64,000 nucleotides of DNA from Bacteroides helcogenes P 36-108 (GTDB lineage Bacteria; Bacteroidota; Bacteroidia; Bacteroidales; Bacteroidaceae), in contig NC_014933.1 of the NCBI RefSeq assembly GCF_000186225.1, positions 1,488,001 to 1,552,000 on the forward strand, in the 5' to 3' direction. Below are positions 25,543 to 33,555 of the stretch, piece by piece; the stretch's first letter is position 1, and each line of letters opens with the position of its first letter. Position numbers and translations under genes: made by a program. The notes beneath the pieces were generated by a model that worked only from the letters and a program-made list of their open reading frames with translations, was not told the origin of the DNA and did not search any database.

Positions 25543-26721
25543 TCAGCGTACCGGAAAGTTATTTCCTAAGTTCTTCTCCAAATCACATACAATAGTCATG
25601 TCCATAACATTCGTATATATCTGAGTAGTCTTTACGCTCTTATGCCCTAAGAGTTTTTGTACAGTGGTAATGTTGACACCATTATATATTAATAATGTAG
25701 CATTGGTATGGCGCGCGGTGTGAAATGATATTTTTTTTGAAATACCGGCCAAACGGGCCAGAATGATTAAATCCTTGTTCGCATTAGAATTATCCTTGAT
25801 ATGGAAGAATGCTTGAATATTATCCCAATATTTCCTTAAAATATCTATTCCTTTGCCCCCAAAAAGGAGATATAGTGGCAATCTTACTTCCGTATTGGTC
25901 TTGACCGATTTATAAACCAACCAGATTTCTTTGTTAATTTCCACAATATTATTGGGCATCAAACTTATAAAATCAGAATATCGCATCCCGGCATAGCAAC
26001 AAAACAAGAATGCATCCAGCGTTTTCTGATACTTAGTATTTTTTCCTGTCAAGTCCAACTTCTCTAATTTATCCAATTCTTCGGGTATTAAATGTGTATG
26101 TTTATTTTCTACCATTCTGATTTTGTATTTCCGAAAAGCATATTGTTGCATGCTCATATATTCCTTATTAATTGCAACGTTGATATACTTTTTCAGGTGT
26201 TTCATGTGTTTGGCGACGGTATTCGTATGATACCCTTTCAGTTGGAGGAAATGCTCGAATGAAGATATGAATTCAAAAGTCAGTTCAGAAAATGTCACAT
26301 CCTTCTTGAACTCTTGCAGTAATGCCAGTGTAGAAAGATGGTTCTTTTTGGTACTCTTCTTCAATATGGAATTCGTAATTTCTTTATATAAAAAAGGAAT
26401 AAAAGATGCATTATTCTCGTTTGTATTGAGCATCTCCTTCAACAACTCTAAAGAAATACGTCTCCCCTGTTGCCACAATTCCAACTCTTTTTTTTCCATT
26501 TGAGATATATATTCGTATATAAGCCTGTTCAGCGCATCGGCATTTGGATGATTCTTGACGATAAGCTTCTTTGCATCCCATTGTTCCGGCTTCAGATAAA
26601 CTTTGGTGGAAAAATACTTCTTTTTTCTATTCAAATAGGCTTCCACTTGTACTAACGCCACCCCTTTCTTGTTGAGGCATTTTTTCCTGTTGTAAACTAA
26701 AGTGTAAATAATTTTGTTCAT
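25543..26721 (-). CDS. Tyrosine site-specific recombinase, probable shufflon invertase
   Basis: A 392-residue phage-integrase-family enzyme. The N-terminal arm-type region (1-100) is Bacteroidota-like ([27 protein letters not shown]), then come a SAM-like core-binding domain (105-200) and the catalytic domain. The catalytic set is complete: Arg247 (AGMRYSD), a beta-hairpin Lys at 271-275, His334 and Arg337 (FHTARH), His360 (LGHKS) and nucleophile Tyr369 (TQIYTN). It lies between the expressed susC head and the silent cassettes. No transfer, relaxase or phage genes are nearby, so it is a resident DNA-inversion enzyme rather than an element integrase. It is divergent from the expressed susC and rides within the segment it is predicted to invert. 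Confidence 0.9.
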   Translation of the reverse strand: MNKIIYTLVYNRKKCLNKKGVALVQVEAYLNRKKKYFSTKVYLKPEQWDAKKLIVKNHPNADALNRLIYEYISQMEKKELELWQQGRRISLELLKEMLNTNENNASFIPFLYKEITNSILKKSTKKNHLSTLALLQEFKKDVTFSELTFEFISSFEHFLQLKGYHTNTVAKHMKHLKKYINVAINKEYMSMQQYAFRKYKIRMVENKHTHLIPEELDKLEKLDLTGKNTKYQKTLDAFLFCCYAGMRYSDFISLMPNNIVEINKEIWLVYKSVKTNTEVRLPLYLLFGGKGIDILRKYWDNIQAFFHIKDNSNANKDLIILARLAGISKKISFHTARHTNATLLIYNGVNITTVQKLLGHKSVKTTQIYTNVMDMTIVCDLEKNLGNNFPVR

Positions 26722-27086
26722 TTTCTATGTTTTTGATCAATGTAATGAACAAATAAGATAGCATTCTGTGCACAGCAAGGACAGAAGGAGTTTTAATATC
26801 TGTCAAAAGCCGTTTTTCTTTGTGTTTTTCTGCTCATTTCCAGTAGCTGAAAATAGGCAAAAAGTTTGGAGTTCGGGCAAAAAAACGATTATAAGGAGTC
26901 GTGTTTTAACCATTTTGTTTTAAAAAGTGTGTATGTTTTGGAATAAAGCGTCTAAATATGCAAACCAAAGTGATAGGTTGCATGGCCTCGTTTAGCTTTT
27001 TTAAGCACAAAAAATCTGCTGTTAAGCATAAAAATAGTATAAAGCTTAACAATCTGATAGAAATGCAAGCTTTTTTTGAGAAAACA
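26722..27086. other. Divergent control region between recombinase and expressed susC
   Basis: Non-coding and AT-rich. It holds a 10-bp palindrome, CTGTGCACAG (26766-26775), 45 bp upstream of the recombinase start. It also holds TTAAGC at 27001 and 27022 followed by the inverse, GCTTAA, at 27044. The 21-22 bp spacing and position 40-90 bp upstream of the susC promoter suggest a regulator binding site. No small gene is evident. Confidence 0.45.
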
Positions 27087-27117
27087 GTTGCCCGTTTCAG
27101 TTTTATTAATATATTTG
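27087..27117 (+). promoter_or_regulatory. Promoter of the expressed susC, sole mobile promoter of the shufflon
   Basis: The -7 box TATATTTG (27110-27117) lies 19 bp downstream of a -33 TTG (27088-27090), matching the Bacteroides pattern. The predicted start is near 27124, leaving a leader of about 50 nt before the ATG at 27174. No comparable element was found in front of silent cassettes B and C. Confidence 0.65.
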
Positions 27118-27173
27118 CATTTTGTTAGAGTAAAGAAACAATTAATGTAAAGTTAAACTTTAAGAGAGAATTT

Positions 27174-30100
27174 ATGAAAAGAAAATTAATGCTGTTATTG
27201 GCCTGTCTTTTTGTAGGAATAGGCCTGGTAACTGCCCAGACACAGAAGGTCACAGGTGTTGTGATTTCTGAAGAAGACGGGCAGCCAGTTATTGGAGCCT
27301 CTGTATTGGTAAAAGGAACACAAATTGGCGTTATTACCGGTGTAGAAGGTGATTTTTCATTACCAAACGTACCAAGTTCCGCGAAAACTTTGGTGATTTC
27401 TTATGTTGGTATGCAAATGCAAGAAGTGGCGATTAAACCGAATGTAAGAGTTGTGATGAAGCCTGATACAGAGCTGCTTGATGAAGTTGTGGTGGTGGCT
27501 TATGGAACGGCTAAAAAGGAATCTTTGACGGGTTCTATCTCGGTGGTTGACTCTAAGAAAATAGAAAAACGCGTAAGTACAAGTGTCACTGGTGCTCTTG
27601 AAGGTTCTGCTCCGGGTGTGCAAGTGAATAATACATACGGCGAACCGGGGGCTGCCCCATCTATCCGCATTCGTGGTTTCGGTACAATGGTAGCCACCTC
27701 TGACCCTCTTTCAAATAAGAGCGCTTCAAATCCGCTCTATGTAGTGGATGGTGTTCCTTTTGATGGGAATATTGCAGAATTGAATCCTAATGATATTGAA
27801 AGCATGTCTATTTTGAAGGATGCCGCTTCTTCTGCTTTGTATGGTAACCGTGCCGCTAATGGTGTTGTCCTCATTACGACAAAAAGCGGACGTGGATCGA
27901 ACAAACCGAGCGTCACACTTCAAATTAATCAAGGTATCTACAACCGTGGCCTTCCTGAATACGATCGCTTGGGAGCCGACCAGTGGATGGAAGCTTCATG
28001 GATTGCCATGAAGAATTATGCCATGACGGGTAGTTTGGGCTTGAATGCAGCAGATGCGGCAGCCTATGCTACCGCGCATGTAGTTTCGGACTATGCACGC
28101 CGCAATATTTATGACGGGGCAGACAATGCCTTGTTCGATGCTAACGGAAAACTGACTGCAAAGAGGCTTTCCGGCTATGATGACCTTGACTGGACGGATG
28201 ATATTCAAAGGAACGGATATCGTCAAGAATATAATTTGTCCGCAAACTCTTCCGGTGAGAAATTGAGTGTTTATTCTTCTGTGGGCTATCTGAATGAAAA
28301 AGGGTACGTTATAGCCTCCGGATATGAACGCTTTTCCGGACGTGTCAACACTACATTCACCCCGAACAAATGGTTCAAGGCAGGGGTAAATTTGAGTGGA
28401 TCTACCACCAAAAGGGATTATAACAGCAATGCAAGCGGCAATGCTTACGGTAATCCATTCTATATTACCCGATATACGGCTCCGATATATCCGCTGTTCA
28501 TGCATAATGCCGACGGCTCTTATGCCTTGGATGAGTTTGGAAACAAGCAATATGATACGACTTCCCCTTATTTGGATAATAGAAATATTGCTTATGAATT
28601 ACGCCAGAACAAGCAGGAGACTCGGCGTAATCTGTTGAACGGACAAGCTTTTGCTACGATCAATCTCCCTTACGACTTTTCTATAACGGTAAAAGGGGAT
28701 ATGACCAATACAACTGAAAATAGAAAGAAGTATGACAATCCTGTAATTGGCGACGGTGCTACCAATAACGGACGCCTTACCGGCACGTCTTATCAATACA
28801 CCAACTACACCATGCAAGAGCTGATTAATTGGAAACACTCTTATGGCGTGAACAATGTAGATGTAATGTTGGGACATGAGAATTATAGCTGGGAGCGTAA
28901 ATACACATCCGGCATGAACACGGGGATGGCTGTTGAAGGCAATCTGACCATTGGTAATTTCTTGAAAAACTCTTTTCTTGAGGGATATGACGATGAATAC
29001 AAGACAGAATCTTATTTGGCACGTGCACGCTACAATTACGACGAACGTTATTTCGTAGAAGCTTCTTTCCGCCGTGACGGGTCATCTCGTTTCCATCCGG
29101 ATAACCGTTGGGGTAACTTTTACTCTGTCGGTGCAAGTTGGAATATCAAGCGTGAAGAATTTATGAGGTCTCTTGACTGGGTGAACCATCTGAAGCTTCG
29201 TGCCTCTTATGGTGAAGTAGGTAATGACTTAGGTGTGAATTTCTATGGATATATGGCACTCTATTCTATTGAAAAAAATGCCGCCAAGGCTGCATTGGTG
29301 AAAAAGTCACTTGCCGCTCCCGGCATTAAATGGGAAACTACTCAAACAATGGACATTGCTCTTGAAGGCCGTTTGTTTGATCGTCTGAACTTTCAGATTG
29401 GTTACTTTGACAAGCGTTCCAAGGATCTTCTGTTTGAAGTGCGGTTGCCTCTTTCGGCCGGTTCTTATCCGTTCGATGAAAACAAGATGAACCTGACCCA
29501 ATACAAGAATATAGGTACTGTTTCCAACCGGGGCATTGAACTTGCTTTGGATGTTGATGCAATAAGTTCACGCGACTGGCGTTGGAACATCGGACTTGAC
29601 GCAACGTTCTTGAAGAATAAAATCGTGAAACTTCCCGATGGAAAAGACATTCTTCATGGCATACAGAATTATTCTGAAGGGCACTCCATTTATGAGTTCT
29701 ATACATATCATTTTGAGGGTGTTGACCAAATGACAGGACAATCCCTTTATAAAATAGATCCGGATAAAGCCGAGACTGCTGCTAAAAATAACGCTTTAGT
29801 CAATATCAATGGCAAGGACTATACGACAAAAACCGCTTATGGACAGCGTGACTGGGCGGGCTCTGCACTTCCTAAAGTTTATGGCTCTGTAAGCTCCAGC
29901 CTCTCTTGGAAAGATTTAAGTTTGAGCTTATTGTTTACTTACAGTTTGGGAGGGAAAACTTACGACGGAGCTTATCGCTCATTGATGAGCACATCATCGG
30001 CATCATCGGCCAGTGCCAATCACAAGGACATCTTGAATTCATGGATGGGGGTTCCCGAAGGAATGACGGAAACTTCTGCCAACCGTATTGATGCCAACGG

Positions 30101-30392
30101 TTTGCCTTCAATAGACTTCAACCGGAGTTCAGATAATAATGATACAAGTGACCGATGGCTGACAAGCGCTTCTTATTTGGTGCTCAAAAACCTGAATTTG
30201 GGTTATAGCCTTCCGAAAAATTGGATTCAACACTTGGGAATCGGCGGAGTCACTTTGACAGCCGGTATTGAGAATCTCTTTACGCTGACTTCTCGCAAGG
30301 GGCTGAATCCTCAATATTCATTCAACGGTGGTTCGGATGATACTTATGTGACAGCCAGAGTTTATAATTTTGGCCTTACTGTTAAATTCTAA
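27174..30392 (+). CDS. SusC-type TonB-dependent receptor, expressed copy A of the shufflon
   Basis: A 1,072-residue outer-membrane transporter. Residues 1-21 are a signal peptide (LVTAQ), residues 24-105 a carboxypeptidase-D-like domain (VTGVVISEEDGQPVIGASVLVKGT), then DEVVVVAYGTAKK at the plug start, NRAANGVVLITTKSG in the plug, and a barrel ending FGLTVKF. It is the only susC here with a start, a signal peptide and a promoter. Codons 68-73 (SSAKTL) contain the recombination site, so everything upstream is a movable head. Its SusD follows by 27 bp. It imports an unknown ligand with TonB energy; no enzymes in the locus hint at the substrate. Confidence 0.92.
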   Translation: MKRKLMLLLACLFVGIGLVTAQTQKVTGVVISEEDGQPVIGASVLVKGTQIGVITGVEGDFSLPNVPSSAKTLVISYVGMQMQEVAIKPNVRVVMKPDTELLDEVVVVAYGTAKKESLTGSISVVDSKKIEKRVSTSVTGALEGSAPGVQVNNTYGEPGAAPSIRIRGFGTMVATSDPLSNKSASNPLYVVDGVPFDGNIAELNPNDIESMSILKDAASSALYGNRAANGVVLITTKSGRGSNKPSVTLQINQGIYNRGLPEYDRLGADQWMEASWIAMKNYAMTGSLGLNAADAAAYATAHVVSDYARRNIYDGADNALFDANGKLTAKRLSGYDDLDWTDDIQRNGYRQEYNLSANSSGEKLSVYSSVGYLNEKGYVIASGYERFSGRVNTTFTPNKWFKAGVNLSGSTTKRDYNSNASGNAYGNPFYITRYTAPIYPLFMHNADGSYALDEFGNKQYDTTSPYLDNRNIAYELRQNKQETRRNLLNGQAFATINLPYDFSITVKGDMTNTTENRKKYDNPVIGDGATNNGRLTGTSYQYTNYTMQELINWKHSYGVNNVDVMLGHENYSWERKYTSGMNTGMAVEGNLTIGNFLKNSFLEGYDDEYKTESYLARARYNYDERYFVEASFRRDGSSRFHPDNRWGNFYSVGASWNIKREEFMRSLDWVNHLKLRASYGEVGNDLGVNFYGYMALYSIEKNAAKAALVKKSLAAPGIKWETTQTMDIALEGRLFDRLNFQIGYFDKRSKDLLFEVRLPLSAGSYPFDENKMNLTQYKNIGTVSNRGIELALDVDAISSRDWRWNIGLDATFLKNKIVKLPDGKDILHGIQNYSEGHSIYEFYTYHFEGVDQMTGQSLYKIDPDKAETAAKNNALVNINGKDYTTKTAYGQRDWAGSALPKVYGSVSSSLSWKDLSLSLLFTYSLGGKTYDGAYRSLMSTSSASSASANHKDILNSWMGVPEGMTETSANRIDANGLPSIDFNRSSDNNDTSDRWLTSASYLVLKNLNLGYSLPKNWIQHLGIGGVTLTAGIENLFTLTSRKGLNPQYSFNGGSDDTYVTARVYNFGLTVKF
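27374..27392 (+). repeat. Shufflon recombination site, copy A
   Basis: AGTTCCGCGAAAACTTTG at 27375-27392 inside the expressed susC. With the preceding A it forms the dyad AAGTT-CCGCGAA-AACTT: two 5-bp arms around a 7-bp spacer, the layout expected for a tyrosine recombinase core site. Confidence 0.85.
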
Positions 30393-30419
30393 GGATTAAA
30401 CGTTTAAAAGAAAGACAAA

Positions 30420-32030
30420 ATGAAGAATTATATAAATAAACTTTTTATAGGTGGCCTGCTTGTAGGAATGTCATTGACTACATCTTCTTGTGGAGAAGAC
30501 TACCTGAATACAGCACCTACCAATTCTACCGGTTCGGGTGATGCTATCGGTACAACGACCAATGCTGCTAAGGCTCTGAATGGTATCGCAAAGTTGATGA
30601 GTGTTCAACACTATTATTTTGGACAGGGATTTGCGGGGGAGAATAACATCATCTCACATTATGAAAACTATCCGAGTCAGAACTATTTGTTTAATTATTA
30701 CGCAAGTGGCTGGGCTCCGATTCATAATCAGCAGTTCCACAATCGCACAAATAGCATATACGATGCTTATGCATGGTATTACTATTATTCGATTATCGGT
30801 AATGCAAATACAATCATTGCCAATATCGATGCGGCAGCCGGTACTGAGGGAGAAAAGAAATTCATTAAGGCTTCTGCCTTGACGTTCCGTGCATTTGCTT
30901 ATGAAAAACTGATTCATTACTACTGCTGGCGGTGGCAGGATTCAAACAATGGAGCTTCCCAGGGTTTGGTTCTTCGTTTGGATGAATCTATCGGCAGTAT
31001 GCCTTATTCTACGTTGGCCGAAACTTATACCCAGATTTATAAGGATCTGGATGACGCCATCAAGTTGTTTGCCGAAAGCGGTAAAGACCGTGAGGCTGCT
31101 GACGTTTGGATTCCAAATGTAAATGTGGCACATGCCGTGTATGCCCGTGCAGCTTTGACCAAGCAAGATTATGGTAAGGCGCTTTCCGAAGCTAAACTTG
31201 CACGTAAGGGTTATTCGCTGATGAGCAATGCCGAATATCAGTCTGGTTTCTGTAAACCTACCGGCGAATGGATTTTCGGTAGTTATGGTGATGCTCAGGA
31301 AAATAACTGGTATTGGAGTTATGGAACAAATTTCTCCTGCAACGGTCATTATGCCACCAGCCAACCAACAGGCGCTGGAGCCATCGGCCGTGAACTTATC
31401 AACCGTATTCCCGATAAAGACGCCCGCAAAGCTCTATTCCTGACGGAAGACAAATTCCCCGGTTATGACCTGAAAGACAGTAAGGTAATGCATCAAGCTT
31501 ATGGGATTTATCAAGATGAGAATTTGAAAAAAGAAGTGTATGCTTACCTGAAGAAAATGACTCCTTCCGGTTTGGCCGATCCTTATAAAGCAGGTTATAC
31601 TTATCTGGATGGGCATATCAAGTTCTGGGTATTTGATACTCCCGGCGTATCTTACTTGCCATTTATCCGTTCATCGGAAATGGTGCTCATTGAGGCGGAA
31701 GCTAATTATTTCCTAAAAGACATCTCTGCCGCCCAAGCTTCTTTGGTAGAATTAAATGCTACTTCTGGTCGCAATCCTGACTATAAATGTACAAAGACAG
31801 GTGATGAACTCTGGAACGAGATTATGGATTATCGTGAAGTGGAACTTTGGGGCGAAGGTTTTGCATGGAGTGACTACAAACGTTGGAATCGTCCTGTTGT
31901 ACGCAAGTCTATCGCTGACGGAGGCAATGCACATGCATCTATCGCCATCACAATACCTGCGGACGGAGCCAATAAATGGACTTGGGATGTTCCGTTGAAC
32001 GAAACAGATTATAATGATGAGTTAAAGTAA
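30420..32030 (+). CDS. SusD/RagB family lipoprotein, partner of expressed SusC A
   Basis: A 536-residue surface lipoprotein. The signal peptide ends in a lipobox (TTSSC, about residue 24) followed by GEDYLNTAPTN, the usual SusD opening. The helical block KASALTFRAFAYEKLIHYYC is near 150-170, and DYREVELWGEGFAWSDYKRWNRP is near the C-terminus. It lies 27 bp behind susC A, with its own terminator downstream. In the present orientation this pair should be the one displayed on the cell surface. Confidence 0.93.
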   Translation: MKNYINKLFIGGLLVGMSLTTSSCGEDYLNTAPTNSTGSGDAIGTTTNAAKALNGIAKLMSVQHYYFGQGFAGENNIISHYENYPSQNYLFNYYASGWAPIHNQQFHNRTNSIYDAYAWYYYYSIIGNANTIIANIDAAAGTEGEKKFIKASALTFRAFAYEKLIHYYCWRWQDSNNGASQGLVLRLDESIGSMPYSTLAETYTQIYKDLDDAIKLFAESGKDREAADVWIPNVNVAHAVYARAALTKQDYGKALSEAKLARKGYSLMSNAEYQSGFCKPTGEWIFGSYGDAQENNWYWSYGTNFSCNGHYATSQPTGAGAIGRELINRIPDKDARKALFLTEDKFPGYDLKDSKVMHQAYGIYQDENLKKEVYAYLKKMTPSGLADPYKAGYTYLDGHIKFWVFDTPGVSYLPFIRSSEMVLIEAEANYFLKDISAAQASLVELNATSGRNPDYKCTKTGDELWNEIMDYREVELWGEGFAWSDYKRWNRPVVRKSIADGGNAHASIAITIPADGANKWTWDVPLNETDYNDELK

Positions 32031-32063
32031 ATGAAAGAGACTTGGGCTTGATTAGAGTCAAAG

Positions 32064-32087
32064 TGTTTTTATAAATAAAGTGTTTTT
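32064..32087 (+). repeat. Outer 24-bp inverted repeat, right copy
   Basis: Identical to 15085-15108 read on the - strand. It sits between the susD stop and the terminator, just as on the left side. Confidence 0.8.
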
Positions 32088-32090
32088 GAG

Positions 32091-32120
32091 AGCCGTTCAC
32101 TGTGAAGTGGGCGGCTTTTT
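32091..32120 (+). terminator. Terminator of the expressed susC/susD pair
   Basis: Ten-bp stem AGCCGTTCAC / GTGGGCGGCT (with two G-T pairs), 6-nt loop, then a T run. It lies 61 bp past the susD stop. Confidence 0.85.
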
Positions 32121-32256
32121 GGTATGTCTTCTAAAGGCAATCCTGCCGCAAATTTGATGGGCTCCTGAATAATTGGATCGTTATCGGAAAGAATTCTCCA
32201 AAAATCATTATATTTGTGCGCCACTAAAAAGTGTAATATATAATAAGGTATAGTAA

Positions 32257-33513
32257 ATGAAAGAATTTGTAATCTCCGAAGTGCAGGCTGAGACTGCGGT
32301 ATTGGTGGGGCTTATCACTAAAATCCAAGATGAGCGCAGAACCAACGAATACCTTGACGAGCTGGCATTCTTGGCTGAGACAGCCGGGGCGGAAGTAGTA
32401 AAGCGGTTTACCCAGAAGCTGGATCAGGCCAATTCCGTGACCTATGTGGGAACCGGGAAGCTGGCTGAAATAAAAGAATATATCAGGAATGAGGAAGAGG
32501 CCGAGCGTGAGGTCGGTATGGTGATATTTGACGATGAGCTTTCGGCGAAGCAGATACGTAATATTGAGGCGGAATTGAAAATCAAGATATTGGATCGTAC
32601 TTCACTGATCCTTGATATTTTTGCTATGCGTGCACAAACAGCCAATGCGAAAACTCAGGTGGAACTGGCACAATACAAATATATGCTTCCCCGTTTGCAG
32701 CGTTTGTGGACTCACCTGGAACGTCAGGGAGGTGGTTCAGGCGCCGGAGGCGGTAAAGGTTCGGTAGGTTTGCGCGGTCCGGGTGAAACGCAGTTGGAAA
32801 TGGACCGCCGCATCATTTTGAACCGCATGTCGCTGCTGAAAGAGCGTTTGGCGGAAATAGACAGGCAAAAGTCCACCCAACGGAAGAACCGTGGACGGAT
32901 GATCCGTGTGGCATTGGTGGGATATACCAATGTGGGTAAGTCCACTCTGATGAACCTGCTTGCCAAGAGCGAGGTGTTTGCAGAAAACAAGCTGTTTGCC
33001 ACATTGGATACGACAGTGCGCAAGGTGATTATCGAGAACTTGCCGTTCCTGCTTTCCGATACTGTCGGTTTCATCCGTAAATTGCCTACTGATTTGGTGG
33101 ATTCCTTTAAATCTACTTTGGACGAGGTGCGCGAAGCCGATTTGTTGCTGCATATTGTGGATATCTCTCATCCTGATTTTGAAGAACAGATAGAAGTTGT
33201 GAACAAGACATTGGCAGACATCGGTGCAGCCGGTAAGCCCATGATTCTTGTATTCAATAAGATAGACGCTTACACCTACGTGGAAAAAGCGGCTGACGAC
33301 CTTACCCCCAGAACCAAGGAGAACTTGACACTTGAAGAACTGATGAAGACGTGGATGGCAAAGATGGAGGATAATTGTCTCTTCATTTCTGCCCGCGAGA
33401 GAATCAATATGGAAGGACTGAAAAGTGTGGTTTACGGACGTGTGAAGGAATTGCACGTGCAGAAGTACCCTTATAACGATTTTCTTTATCAGACTTACGA
33501 AGAAGAAGTCTAA
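32257..33513 (+). CDS. hflX: Ribosome-associated GTPase HflX
   Basis: A 418-residue GTPase that binds 50S/70S particles and helps split stalled ribosomes. The N-terminal HflX domain (1-190) has the VGTGKLAEIKEYI motif. A glycine-rich linker (QGGGSGAGGGKGSVGLRGPGETQLE, about 153-177) precedes the G domain, with G1 GYTNVGKST (about 223), G3 DTVGF and G4 NKID. A TATATTTG box is at 32209-32216, about 40 bp ahead of the start, though its -33 partner is weak. Confidence 0.95.
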   Translation: MKEFVISEVQAETAVLVGLITKIQDERRTNEYLDELAFLAETAGAEVVKRFTQKLDQANSVTYVGTGKLAEIKEYIRNEEEAEREVGMVIFDDELSAKQIRNIEAELKIKILDRTSLILDIFAMRAQTANAKTQVELAQYKYMLPRLQRLWTHLERQGGGSGAGGGKGSVGLRGPGETQLEMDRRIILNRMSLLKERLAEIDRQKSTQRKNRGRMIRVALVGYTNVGKSTLMNLLAKSEVFAENKLFATLDTTVRKVIIENLPFLLSDTVGFIRKLPTDLVDSFKSTLDEVREADLLLHIVDISHPDFEEQIEVVNKTLADIGAAGKPMILVFNKIDAYTYVEKAADDLTPRTKENLTLEELMKTWMAKMEDNCLFISARERINMEGLKSVVYGRVKELHVQKYPYNDFLYQTYEEEV

Positions 33514-33555
33514 TCAATGAAGATTTTTAATTCTTCATGCTTAATTTAAAGTGTT

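Larger units (their letters stand above)
25071..27392. other. Smallest predicted invertible segment of the SusC/D shufflon
   Basis: The segment between site B (- strand) and site A (+ strand), about 2.3 kb. It contains the recombinase gene, the repeat array, the only promoter and the first 67-72 codons of the expressed susC. Inversion would place the promoter and signal-peptide head on cassette B. Use of site C instead would invert about 8.0 kb (19346-27392) and carry cassette B along. Confidence 0.75.

Noticed and set aside
25543..26721. Integrase of a prophage or conjugative element
   Set aside because: No phage, relaxase or transfer genes around; the sites it would use are within susC genes.
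15150..32030. Polysaccharide utilisation locus
   Set aside because: No glycoside hydrolase, lyase, sulfatase or hybrid two-component regulator lies in the interval.
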